Made by a program: the position numbers and the translations under genes. This document shows, piece after piece, positions 42,251-53,370 of a stretch of DNA of 64,000 bases (position 1 is its first letter; every line of letters starts with the position of its first letter). This DNA is from Auanema rhodensis (taxonomy: Eukaryota; Nematoda; Chromadorea; Rhabditida; Rhabditidae), in NCBI GenBank assembly GCA_964057225.1, contig OZ059895.1, positions 23,942,688 to 24,006,687 of the forward strand. The letters run 5' to 3'. The notes beneath the pieces were generated by a model that saw only the letters and a program-made list of their open reading frames with translations, was not told the origin of the DNA and made no database searches.

Positions 42251-44839
42251 GTCTTACGTGAACTTTAATTTATGCTAATTAAATGTACACGTGATGTGCA
42301 CTTGGTATGTAACTCGCTTCACGTGAAAGATAAAGAGATGCGGTTTTCAAAATTAGATTCCCCATGTCCATATTAGTCTAAAAACAAATTTTTATTGATA
42401 TTGGTGCATGGTAACCATGACTTTGAATTTTACGTGAACTTTAATTTATGCTAATTAAATGTACACGTGATGTGCACTTGGTATGTAACTCGCTTCACGT
42501 GAAAGATAAAGAGATGCGGTTTTCAAAATTAGATTCCCCATGTCCATATTAGTCTAAAAACAAATTTTTATTGATATTGCTTCATGGTAACCATGACTTT
42601 GAAATTTACGTGAACTTTAATTTATGCTAATTAAATGTACACGTGATGTGCACTTGGTATGTAACTCGCTTCACGTGAAAGATAAAGAGATGCGGTTTTC
42701 AAAATTAGATTCCCCATGTCCATATTAGTCTAAAAACAAATTTTTATTGATATTGGTTCATGGTAACCATGACTTTGAAATTTACGTGAACTTTAATTTA
42801 TGCTAATTAAATGTACACGTGATGTGCACTTGGTATGTAACTCGCTTCACGTAAAAGATAAAGAGATGCGGTTTTCAAAATTAGATTCCCCATGTCCATA
42901 TTAGTCTAAAAACAAATTTTTATTGATATTGGTGCATGGTAACCATGACTTTGAATTTTACGTGAACTTTAATTTATGCTAATTAAATGTACACGTGATG
43001 TGCACTTGGTATGTAACTCGCTTCACGTGAAAGATAAAGAGATGCGGTTTTCAAAATCAGATTCCCCATGTCCATATTAGTCTAAAAACAAATTTTTATT
43101 GATATTGGTTCATGGTAACCATGACTTTGAAATTTACGTGAACTTTAATTTATGCTAATTAAATGTACACGTGATGTGCACTTGGTATGTAACTCGCTTC
43201 ACGTAAAAGATAAAGAGATGCGGTTTTCAAAATTAGATTCCCCATGTCCATATTAGTCTAAAAACAAATTTTTATTGATATTGGTGCATGGTAACCATGA
43301 CTTTGAAATTTACGTGAACTTTAATTTATGCTAATTAAATGTACACGTGATGTGCACTTGGTATGTAACTCGCTTCACGTGAAAGATAAAGAGATGCGGT
43401 TTTCAAAATTAGATTCCCCATGTCCATATTAGTCTAAAAACAAACTTTTATTGATATTGGTTCATGGTAACCATGACTTTGAAATTTACGTGAACTTTAA
43501 TTTATGCTAATTAAATGTACACGTGATGTGCACTTGGTATGTAACTCGCTTCACGTGAAAGATAAAGAGATGCGGTTTTCAAAATTAGATTCCCCATGTC
43601 CATATTAGTCTAAAAACAAATTTTTATTGATATTGGTTCATGGTAACCATGACTTTGAAATTTACGTGAACTTTAATTTATGCTAATTAAATGTAAACGT
43701 GATGTGCACTTGGTATGTAACTCGCTTCACGTAAAAGATAAAGAGATGCGGTTTTCAAAATTAGATTCCCCATGTCCATATTAGTCTAAAAACAAATTTT
43801 TATTGATATTGGTGCATGGTAACCATGACTTTGAATTTTACGTGAACTTTAATTTATGCTAATTAAATGTACACGTGATGTGCACTTGGTATGTAACTCG
43901 CTTCACGTGAAAGATAAAGAGATGCGGTTTTCAAAATCAGATTCCCCATGTCCATATTAGTCTAAAAACAAATTTTTATTGATATTGGTGCATGGTAACC
44001 ATGACTTTGAATTTTACGTGAACTTTAATTTATGCTAATTAAATGTACACGTGATGTGCACTTGGTATGTAACTCGCTTCACGTGAAAGATAAAGAGATG
44101 CGGTTTTCAAAATCAGATTCCCCATGTCCATATTAGTCTAAAAACAAATTTTTATTGATATTGGTTCATGGTAACCATGACTTTGAAATTTACGTGAACT
44201 TTAATTTATGCTAATTAAATGTACACGTGATGTGCACTTGGTATGTAACTCGCTTCACGTAAAAGATAAAGAGATGCGGTTTTCAAAATTAGATTCCCCA
44301 TGTCCATATTAGTCTAAAAACAAATTTTTATTGATATTGGTGCATGGTAACCATGACTTTGAATTTTACTTGAACTTTAATTTATGCTAATTAAATGTAC
44401 ACGTGATGTGCACTTGGTATGTAACTCGCTTCACGTAAAAGATAAAGAGATGCGGTTTTCAAAATTAGATTCCCCATGTCCATATTAGTCTAAAAACAAA
44501 TTTTTATTGATATTGGTGCATGGTAACCATGACTTTGAAATTTACGTGAACTTTAATTTATGCTAATTAAATGTACACGTGATGTGCACTTGGTATGTAA
44601 CTCGCTTCACGTAAAAGATAAAGAGATGCGGTTTTCAAAATTAGATTCCCCATGTCCATATTAGTCTAAAAACAAATTTTTATTGATATTGGTGCATGGT
44701 AACCATGACTTTGAATTTTACGTGAACTTTAATTTATGCTAATTAAATGTACACGTGATGTGCACTTGGTATGTAACTCGCTTCACGTAAAAGATAAAGA
44801 GATGCGGTTTTCAAAATTAGATTCCCCATGTCCATATTA
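42251..44839. repeat. HOR unit bounded by short monomer, 15-mer, 2589 bp
   Basis: It begins with the 125-bp short monomer (GTCTTACGTG junction at 42251), in which monomer positions 109-159 are deleted, followed by 14 full monomers. Its length is 15 x 176 minus 51. The first two full monomers are GAATTTT-type then GCTTCATGG-type, as in every later unit. Its later part matches about 40030-42250 at a 2589-bp offset, so this HOR was duplicated in tandem. Confidence 0.85.
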
Positions 44840-46900
44840 GTCTTACGTGAACTTTAATTTATGCTAATTAAATGTACACGTGATGTGCACTTGGTATGTA
44901 ACTCGCTTCACGTGAAAGATAAAGAGATGCGGTTTTCAAAATTAGATTCCCCATGTCCATATTAGTCTAAAAACAAATTTTTATTGATATTGGTGCATGG
45001 TAACCATGACTTTGAATTTTACGTGAACTTTAATTTATGCTAATTAAATGTACACGTGATGTGCACTTGGTATGTAACTCGCTTCACGTGAAAGATAAAG
45101 AGATGCGGTTTTCAAAATTAGATTCCCCATGTCCATATTAGTCTAAAAACAAATTTTTATTGATATTGCTTCATGGTAACCATGACTTTGAAATTTACGT
45201 GAACTTTAATTTATGCTAATTAAATGTACACGTGATGTGCACTTGGTATGTAACTCGCTTCACGTGAAAGATAAAGAGATGCGGTTTTCAAAATTAGATT
45301 CCCCATGTCCATATTAGTCTAAAAACAAATTTTTATTGATATTGCTTCATGGTAACCATGACTTTGAAATTTACGTGAACTTTAATTTATGCTAATTAAA
45401 TGTACACGTGATGTGCACTTGGTATGTAACTCGCTTCACGTGAAAGATAAAGAGATGCGGTTTTCAAAATTAGATTCCCCATGTCCATATTAGTCTAAAA
45501 ACAAATTTTTATTGATATTGCTTCATGGTAACCATGACTTTGAAATTTACGTGAACTTTAATTTATGCTAATTAAATGTACACGTGATGTGCACTTGGTA
45601 TGTAACTCGCTTCACGTGAAAGATAAAGAAATGCGGTTTTCAAAATTAGATTCCCCATGTCCATATTAGTCTAAAAACAAATTTTTATTGATATTGGTGC
45701 ATGGTAACCATGACTTTGAATTTTACGTGAACTTTAATTTATGCTAATTAAATGTACACGTGATGTGCACTTGGTATGTAACTCGCTTCACGTAAAAGAT
45801 AAAGAGATGCGGTTTTCAAAATTAGATTCCCCATGTCCATATTAGTCTAAAAACAAATTTTTATTGATATTGGTGCATGGTAACCATGACTTTGAATTTT
45901 ACGTGAACTTTAATTTATGCTAATTAAATGTACACGTGATGTGCACTTGGTATGTAACTCGCTTCACGTGAAAGATAAAGAGATGCGGTTTTCAAAATCA
46001 GATTCCCCATGTCCATATTAGTCTAAAAACAAATTTTTATTGATATTGGTGCATGGTAACCATGACTTTGAATTTTACGTGAACTTTAATTTATGCTAAT
46101 TAAATGTACACGTGATGTGCACTTGGTATGTAACTCGCTTCACGTGAAAGATAAAGAGATGCGGTTTTCAAAATCAGATTCCCCATGTCCATATTAGTCT
46201 AAAAACAAATTTTTATTGATATTGGTTCATGGTAACCATGACTTTGAAATTTACGTGAACTTTAATTTATGCTAATTAAATGTACACGTGATGTGCACTT
46301 GGTATGTAACTCGCTTCACGTAAAAGATAAAGAGATGCGGTTTTCAAAATTAGATTCCCCATGTCCATATTAGTCTAAAAACAAATTTTTATTGATATTG
46401 GTGCATGGTAACCATGACTTTGAATTTTACTTGAACTTTAATTTATGCTAATTAAATGTACACGTGATGTGCACTTGGTATGTAACTCGCTTCACGTAAA
46501 AGATAAAGAGATGCGGTTTTCAAAATTAGATTCCCCATGTCCATATTAGTCTAAAAACAAATTTTTATTGATATTGGTGCATGGTAACCATGACTTTGAA
46601 ATTTACGTGAACTTTAATTTATGCTAATTAAATGTACACGTGATGTGCACTTGGTATGTAACTCGCTTCACGTAAAAGATAAAGAGATGCGGTTTTCAAA
46701 ATTAGATTCCCCATGTCCATATTAGTCTAAAAACAAATTTTTATTGATATTGGTGCATGGTAACCATGACTTTGAATTTTACGTGAACTTTAATTTATGC
46801 TAATTAAATGTACACGTGATGTGCACTTGGTATGTAACTCGCTTCACGTAAAAGATAAAGAGATGCGGTTTTCAAAATTAGATTCCCCATGTCCATATTA
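44840..46900. repeat. HOR unit bounded by short monomer, 12-mer, 2061 bp
   Basis: Starts with the short-monomer junction at 44840; the length is 12 x 176 minus 51. Three consecutive GCTTCATGG monomers (near 45169, 45345 and 45521) replace the alternating pattern of neighbouring units. AGAAATGCGG follows near 45628. The last monomers before the boundary match those of the preceding unit, including TGAATTTTACTTG at 46421. Confidence 0.85.
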
Positions 46901-49489
46901 GTCTTACGTGAACTTTAATTTATGCTAATTAAATGTACACGTGATGTGCACTTGGAATGTAACTCGCTTCACGTAAAAGATAAAGAGATGCGGTTTTCAA
47001 AATTAGATTCCCCATGTCCATATTAGTCTAAAAACAAATTTTTATTGATATTGGTGCATGGTAACCATGACTTTGAATTTTACGTGAACTTTAATTTATG
47101 CTAATTAAATGTACACGTGATGTGCACTTGGTATGTAACTCGCTTCACGTGAAAGATAAAGAGATGCGGTTTTCAAAATTAGATTCCCCATGTCCATATT
47201 AGTCTAAAAACAAATTTTTATTGATATTGCTTCATGGTAACCATGACTTTGAAATTTACGTGAACTTTAATTTATGCTAATTAAATGTACACGTGATGTG
47301 CACTTGGTATGTAACTCGCTTCACGTGAAAGATAAAGAGATGCGGTTTTCAAAATTAGATTCCCCATGTCCATATTAGTCTAAAAACAAATTTTTATTGA
47401 TATTGGTGCATGGTAACCATGACTTTGAATTTTACGTGAACTTTAATTTATGCTAATTAAATGTACACGTGATGTGCACTTGGTATGTAACTCGCTTCAC
47501 GTGAAAGATAAAGAGATGCGGTTTTCAAAATTAGATTCCCCATGTCCATATTAGTCTAAAAACAAATTTTTATTGATATTGCTTCATGGTAACCATGACT
47601 TTGAAATTTACGTGAACTTTAATTTATGCTAATTAAATGTACACGTGATGTGCACTTGGTATGTAACTCGCTTCACGTGAAAGATAAAGAAATGCGGTTT
47701 TCAAAATTAGATTCCCCATGTCCATATTAGTCTAAAAACAAATTTTTATTGATATTGGTTCATGGTAACCATGACTTTGAAATTTACGTGAACTTTAATT
47801 TATGCTAATTAAATGTACACGTGATGTGCACTTGGTATGTAACTCGCTTCACGTAAAAGATAAAGAGATGCGGTTTTCAAAATTAGATTCCCCATGTCCA
47901 TATTAGTCTAAAAACAAATTTTTATTGATATTGGTGCATGGTAACCATGACTTTGAATTTTACGTGAACTTTAATTTATGCTAATTAAATGTACACGTGA
48001 TGTGCACTTGGTATGTAACTCGCTTCACGTGAAAGATAAAGAGATGCGGTTTTCAAAATTAGATTCCCCATGTCCATATTAGTCTAAAAACAAATTTTTA
48101 TTGATATTGGTGCATGGTAACTATGACTTTGAAATTTACGTGAACTTTAATTTATGCTAATTAAATGTACACGTGATGTGCACTTGGTATGTAACTTGCT
48201 TCACGTGAAAGATAAAGAGATGCGGTTTTCAAAATTAGATTCCCCATGTCCATATTAGTCTAAAAACAAATTTTTATTGATATTGGTTCATGGTAACCAT
48301 GACTTTGAAATTTACGTGAACTTTAATTTATGCTAATTAAATGTACACGTGATGTGCACTTGGTACGTAACTCGCTTCACGTGAAAGATGAAGAGATGCG
48401 GTTTTCAAAATTAGATTCCCCATGTCCATATTAGTCTAAAAACAAATTTTTATTGATATTGGTGCATGGTAACCATGACTTTGAAATTTACGTGAACTTT
48501 AATTTATGCTAATTAAATGTACACGTGATGTGCACTTGGTATGTAACTCGCTTCACGTGAAAGATAAAGAGATGCGGTTTTCAAAATTAGATTCCCCATG
48601 TCCATATTAGTCTAAAAACAAACTTTTATTGATATTGGTTCATGGTAACCATGACTTTGAAATTTACGTGAACTTTAATTTATGCTAATTAAATGTACAC
48701 GTGATGTGCACTTGGTATGTAACTCGCTTCACGTGAAAGATGAAGAGATGCGGTTTTCACAATTAGATTCCCCATGTCCATATTAGTCTAAAAACAAATT
48801 TTTATTGATATTGGTTCATGGTAACCATGACTTTGAAATTTACGTGAACTTTAATTTATGCTAATTAAATGTACACGTGATGTGCACTTGGTATGTAACT
48901 CGCTTCACGTAAAAGATAAAGAGATGCGGTTTTCAAAATCAGATTCCCCATGTCCATATTAGTCTAAAAACAAATTTTTATTGATATTGGTGCATGGTAA
49001 CCATGACTTTGAATTTTACGTGAACTTTAATTTATGCTAATTAAATGTACACGTGATGTGCACTTGGTATGTAACTCGCTTCACGTGAAAGATGAAGAGA
49101 TGCGGTTTTCACAATTAGATTCCCCATGTCCATATTAGTCTAAAAACAAATTTTTATTGATATTGGTTCATGGTAACCATGACTTTGAAATTTACGTGAA
49201 CTTTAATTTATGCTAATTAAATGTACACGTGATGTGCACTTGGTATGTAACTCGCTTCACGTGAAAGATGAAGAGATGCGGTTTTCACAATTAGATTCCC
49301 CATGTCCATATTAGTCTAAAAACAAATTTTTATTGATATTGGTGCATGGTAACCATGACTTTGAATTTTACGTGAACTTTAATTTATGCTAATTAAATGT
49401 ACACGTGATGTGCACTTGGTATGTAACTCGCTTCACGTAAAAGATAAAGAGATGCGGTTTTCAAAATTAGATTCCCCATGTCCATATTA
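46901..49489. repeat. HOR unit bounded by short monomer, 15-mer, 2589 bp
   Basis: The short monomer is followed by 14 full monomers, which I label A to N. Landmarks are GCTTCATGG (B, D), AGAAATGCGG after D, ACTATGAC with TAACTTGC (G), GGTACGTAAC with GATGAAGAG (H), AAACTTTT (J), AAAATCAG after K, and CACAATT after J, L and M. It is nearly identical to 53371-55959 at an offset of 6470. By eye the only differences are GGAATGTAAC against GGTATGTAAC near 46955 and CGTAAAAG against CGTGAAAG near 46973. Confidence 0.85.
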
Positions 49490-50059
49490 GTCTTACGTGA
49501 ACTTTAATTTATGCTAATTAAATGTACACGTGATGTGCACTTGGTATGTAACTCGCTTCACGTGAAAGATAAAGAGATGCGGTTTTCAAAATTAGATTCC
49601 CCATGTCCATATTAGTCTAAAAACAAATTTTTATTGATATTGGTGCATGGTAACCATGACTTTGAATTTTACGTGAACTTTAATTTATGCTAATTAAATG
49701 TACACGTGATGTGCACTTGGTATGTAACTCGCTTCACGTGAAAGATAAAGAGATGCGGTTTTCAAAATTAGATTCCCCATGTCCATATTAGTCTAAAAAC
49801 AAATTTTTATTGATATTGCTTCATGGTAACCATGACTTTGAAATTTACGTGAACTTTAATTTATGCTAATTAAATGTACACGTGATGTGCACTTGGTATG
49901 TAACTCGCTTCACGTGAAAGATAAAGAGATGCGGTTTTCAAAATTAGATTCCCCATGTCCATATTAGTCTAAAAACAAATTTTTATTGATATTGGTGCAT
50001 GGTAACCATGACTTTGAATTTTACGTGAACTTTAATTTATGCTAATTAAATGTACACGT

Positions 50060-50081
50060 TTGAACGGGTTTATTGTTCGAA
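50060..50081 (-). promoter_or_regulatory. 3'-terminal AATAAA within a small hairpin
   Basis: On the element strand AATAAA (complement of 50069-50074) lies only 9 nt from the satellite junction. It is flanked by GAAC and GTTC (50075-50078 and 50062-50065), extendable by a G-T wobble and an A-T pair to a 6-bp stem with a 9-nt loop. It may be a 3'-end processing signal or an RT recognition hairpin of the kind known in non-LTR elements. A short stem like this can also arise by chance. Confidence 0.45.
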
Positions 50082-50549
50082 TCACAGGTTAAGAGCGGAA
50101 ATAGTGTTAATAAATAGAGAAAATTAAAGATATACAGAAGAACCTTACAATACAAACATACATAATAATAATTGGCTTGATATATGTAAAGAAACGAGTC
50201 GTGTATATTTCCTTTTATTATGATAGCGTACAGCACTACTGGTGTGTTAAAGTTTCGAAGTTCTAGTTAGGTAGAGGAGAGAAAATTTGTTCAGTGTAGA
50301 TCACTGACCTCTGTATTATTCTGACAGGTGCGGTGGAACCCTTGACATGAGTCGAGCCCGTTCTGACAGTAAGAGGTAACTAACGCTTGATCCATATGAC
50401 TAATGTCTATAGGATTCGGAGCGTAGTAACAGGTCTCGGAGGTTAACTAGGAAACTGTCTAACTATAACATACAGTGAGGCTAGGAGGCTAGTAATAGGG
50501 AAAAAAAAATATACATGAGAGGATTTCAAGTTACATTAATCAGAGCAGG
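50060..50549 (-). other. 3' untranslated region of the retrotransposon
   Basis: About 490 bp between the RT stop codon (complement of 50550-50552) and the satellite junction. It has no convincing reading frame; a 64-codon minus-strand frame over 50042-50236 runs into satellite and is not credible. It contains nine A at 50501-50509 (T on the element's coding strand). I see no tandem repeats. It would be the diagnostic segment for finding other copies of this family in the genome. Confidence 0.75.
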
Positions 50550-52181
50550 TTAAAAATCATTTAAAATAACAGATAGGTGTTTTCTGAAGCTGGAGGTTTT
50601 TCTCAGTTGAATGATGTTTTCAGGAAGAGCGTTCCAGATTTGAATAGCTCTGTATTCAATTCCAGTTCTTGTTTCGCTTCTCCAAAGATCAGGATATTCA
50701 ACATTCCATAGGTGCCTACGAAGTGAATGTGCGTAGTGCTTGATAGTAAAAAAATTAAGGCTGTTTTCTGGAATGTTTTTAGTTATCTGATTGTGATAGA
50801 AGACGAGATCAATTAATAGTCTTCTAAAAGAAAGTTCCTTAGCTCCAAGAAACAATAGCTGGTTTTTGTAATCCAAAGCTATTTCGGCTCTCTTGAAAAT
50901 AGCGTTTAAGAACTTTTTTTGCACGGACTCAATGCGTGCTTTATCCTTGTTATTTTGAGGAGACCATACAACTGAGGCATATTCTAAAATAGGCCTGATA
51001 TAGCAGCAAAACAGTTTAAACATCAAGGTTGGTGATCTAGAGTAAAAACAACGCAAGATAACACGACATTTGTGAGCAGCGATGTTAGAGATTCTATTTA
51101 TATGGCTATTGAAAGAAAGATTATAGTCAGTACATACACCAAGATCTTTGTATGTTGTTACTGTGGCTAACGAGATGTTGCCAAATTTGAAAATTGTGTT
51201 TAATCTTGATGTAGTAGTGCTAGATATAATCATAACTTTAGATTTAGTAGTATTTACCTTCATACCGTTTAATAGACACCAGTTTTTCAGATTATCCAAG
51301 GCCAATTGTAAACTTACAGGATTAGTGCTGCTTAGTTTGAGATCATCCGCATAGAGAGTTGGATGCACGTCATCTGGTAAGTTTGATGTGATGTCATTTA
51401 TGTAAAATAAGAAAAGAAGTGGACCCAGAACTGTCCCTTGTGGAACTCCACAGGGCAAACGATTTTTAGCGGATAGAGAATAATTAACCAATACCGAGAA
51501 GGATCTATCAGTAATGAAATTTTTGAGAAAGGAGTGAATACAGCCGTCGATACCAATTGATTTTAGTTTAGTTAAAAGAACAGAATGATTTATAAGATCG
51601 AAAGCCTTGGAGAAGTCAATGAAGGCAACATAAACAGGTCTTTTCTTGTCCACTGAAGATCTCCAGAGTACATGACTACTAAGAATTGCCGATACAGTAT
51701 TGCGTTTTGGAAGAAAAGCAAACTGATTAGGTGAAATACAGCCAGAGGAAATACCAAAATCAAGAAGAGGTGAACGGAGATGACGTTCAAAAACTTTAGA
51801 CAGACTGGATGTGAGAGAAATAGGACGATAATTAACCGGGTTTGAAGAAAGCCCTGATTTGAGAACAGGACGAATCCATGCTGTTTTCCAGTCAGCAGGG
51901 CAAGAGGAGGAAATAAGAAGATTGTGAAAGACAAAGGCTAGAGGCTGAGAAATAGTAGAAGCACAATTTTTTAGGAAAAAATAAGGGATTCCGTCAGGAG
52001 AGGTTGATACCCGGAGAGGTAACTGACAGAGAATTTTGTAGACGTTGAGAGGGGACACATCAATAAAATCGATGATACCAGAAGAAGGGAAAAGAGGAGC
52101 ATGTGCTGAAGAGATAGGAAGAGGGTGAACAGAGAAGGTACTGGCAAAGATAGAAGCTTTGTCAGAATCAGACGAGACCAT
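50550..52181 (-). CDS. Reverse transcriptase domain of truncated non-LTR element
   Basis: A 543-codon frame without stop or frameshift encodes a non-LTR RT, which copies element RNA into DNA at a nicked chromosomal target. Visible motifs in order: SPDGIP (61-66), WKTAWIRPVLKSG (98-110), NYRPISLTS (117-125), QFAFLPKRN (153-161), motif A FIDFSKAFD (187-195, catalytic D189), motif B GVPQGTVLGPLLF (245-257), motif C YADD (277-280, catalytic D279 and D280), motif D-like GMKVNTTKSK (306-315), YKDLGV (344-349), thumb RPILEYASVVWSP (396-408), IESVQKKF (417-424) and a C-terminal WNALP (516-520). All three catalytic aspartates are present. No endonuclease precedes it. The ATG and next base or two lie in satellite sequence, so the listed start is an accident of the junction; the native frame continued upstream. 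The remnant is probably not mobile on its own. Confidence 0.9.
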   Translation of the reverse strand: MVSSDSDKASIFASTFSVHPLPISSAHAPLFPSSGIIDFIDVSPLNVYKILCQLPLRVSTSPDGIPYFFLKNCASTISQPLAFVFHNLLISSSCPADWKTAWIRPVLKSGLSSNPVNYRPISLTSSLSKVFERHLRSPLLDFGISSGCISPNQFAFLPKRNTVSAILSSHVLWRSSVDKKRPVYVAFIDFSKAFDLINHSVLLTKLKSIGIDGCIHSFLKNFITDRSFSVLVNYSLSAKNRLPCGVPQGTVLGPLLFLFYINDITSNLPDDVHPTLYADDLKLSSTNPVSLQLALDNLKNWCLLNGMKVNTTKSKVMIISSTTTSRLNTIFKFGNISLATVTTYKDLGVCTDYNLSFNSHINRISNIAAHKCRVILRCFYSRSPTLMFKLFCCYIRPILEYASVVWSPQNNKDKARIESVQKKFLNAIFKRAEIALDYKNQLLFLGAKELSFRRLLIDLVFYHNQITKNIPENSLNFFTIKHYAHSLRRHLWNVEYPDLWRSETRTGIEYRAIQIWNALPENIIQLRKTSSFRKHLSVILNDF

Positions 52182-53370
52182 GACTTTGAAATTTACGTGA
52201 ACTTTAATTTATGCTAATTAAATGTACACGTGATGTGCACTTGGTATGTAACTTGCTTCACGTGAAAGATAAAGAGATGCGGTTTTCAAAATTAGATTCC
52301 CCATGTCCATATTAGTCTAAAAACAAATTTTTATTGATATTGGTTCATGGTAACCATGACTTTGAAATTTACGTGAACTTTAATTTATGCTAATTAAATG
52401 TACACGTGATGTGCACTTGGTACGTAACTCGCTTCACGTGAAAGATGAAGAGATGCGGTTTTCAAAATTAGATTCCCCATGTCCATATTAGTCTAAAAAC
52501 AAATTTTTATTGATATTGGTGCATGGTAACCATGACTTTGAAATTTACGTGAACTTTAATTTATGCTAATTAAATGTACACGTGATGTGCACTTGGTATG
52601 TAACTCGCTTCACGTGAAAGATAAAGAGATGCGGTTTTCAAAATTAGATTCCCCATGTCCATATTAGTCTAAAAACAAACTTTTATTGATATTGGTTCAT
52701 GGTAACCATGACTTTGAAATTTACGTGAACTTTAATTTATGCTAATTAAATGTACACGTGATGTGCACTTGGTATGTAACTCGCTTCACGTGAAAGATAA
52801 AGAGATGCGGTTTTCAAAATCAGATTCCCCATGTCCATATTAGTCTAAAAACAAATTTTTATTGATATTGGTGCATGGTAACCATGACTTTGAATTTTAC
52901 GTGAACTTTAATTTATGCTAATTAAATGTACACGTGATGTGCACTTGGTATGTAACTCGCTTCACGTGAAAGATGAAGAGATGCGGTTTTCACAATTAGA
53001 TTCCCCATGTCCATATTAGTCTAAAAACAAATTTTTATTGATATTGGTTCATGGTAACCATGACTTTGAAATTTACGTGAACTTTAATTTATGCTAATTA
53101 AATGTACACGTGATGTGCACTTGGTATGTAACTCGCTTCACGTGAAAGATGAAGAGATGCGGTTTTCACAATTAGATTCCCCATGTCCATATTAGTCTAA
53201 AAACAAATTTTTATTGATATTGGTGCATGGTAACCATGACTTTGAATTTTACGTGAACTTTAATTTATGCTAATTAAATGTACACGTGATGTGCACTTGG
53301 TATGTAACTCGCTTCACGTAAAAGATAAAGAGATGCGGTTTTCAAAATTAGATTCCCCATGTCCATATTA

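Larger units (their letters stand above)
1..50059. repeat. 176-bp tandem satellite array, left arm
   Basis: This is a head-to-tail array of a 176-bp monomer, all in one orientation. The phase marker ATGCTAATTAAATG recurs at 121, 297, 9097, 10505, 14025, 24557, 25613, 28072 and 50039. The distances are exact multiples of 176 once three kinds of deletion are allowed: 28 bp near 24010, 5 bp near 25887 and 28698, and 51 bp near 42254, 44843, 46904 and 49493. That gives 285 monomer periods plus a 120-bp partial at the left edge and 21 bp before the insertion. Monomers differ by a handful of substitutions each. Because 176 is not a multiple of three and most monomers carry an in-frame TAG, the array is not coding. 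No other sequence interrupts it. The array runs off the left edge, so its full size is unknown. Confidence 0.99.
50060..52176 (-). mobile_element. 5'-truncated non-LTR retrotransposon (CR1/Jockey-like)
   Basis: About 2.1 kb of non-satellite sequence interrupts the array. On the minus strand it reads RT coding region, a roughly 490-bp 3' untranslated region, and a 3' end at the left junction. The satellite stops after ACACGT at 50059 and resumes with ACCATGAC at 52177, or ATGAC at 52180 if the last three bases belong to the element. ORF1 and the endonuclease domain expected upstream of the RT in this superfamily are absent, so the copy is 5'-truncated, the usual result of incomplete target-primed reverse transcription. 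There is no poly(A) or microsatellite tail and no target-site duplication. Assignment to the CR1/Jockey group rests on the RT motifs and thumb sequence; the precise clade is not established. Confidence 0.9.
49490..53370. repeat. HOR unit split by the retrotransposon
   Basis: It starts with the short-monomer junction at 49490, then monomers A, B and the start of C up to 50059. After the inserted element it resumes inside monomer G and continues H, I, fused J/K, L, M and N to the next boundary at 53371. The satellite part totals about 1764 bp. The intact J/K-fused unit 55960-58372 is 2413 bp, so about 650 bp (the rest of C, all of D, E and F, and most of G) is missing. Confidence 0.85.

Noticed and set aside
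50069-50085. GTTCGAATC at 50075-50083 resembling a tRNA T-loop / B box
   Set aside because: Flanking bases do not form a T-stem, and there is no anticodon arm or A box upstream. It is a chance match within the element's terminal hairpin.
50042-50236. 64-codon minus-strand frame at the left end of the element
   Set aside because: It lies in the element's 3' UTR and ends inside satellite sequence; its composition is low-complexity hydrophobic and no family is recognisable.
51148-51934. 68-codon plus-strand and 114-codon minus-strand frames inside the RT gene
   Set aside because: Both overlap the well-supported RT frame in other frames and show no domain of their own.
50060-52176. Bacterial retron, group II intron or diversity-generating RT
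   Set aside because: The RT has the non-LTR motif series and the LEYASVVWSP thumb region typical of CR1/Jockey-like elements, with no intron RNA domains or msr/msd region, and it sits in a eukaryotic-type satellite.
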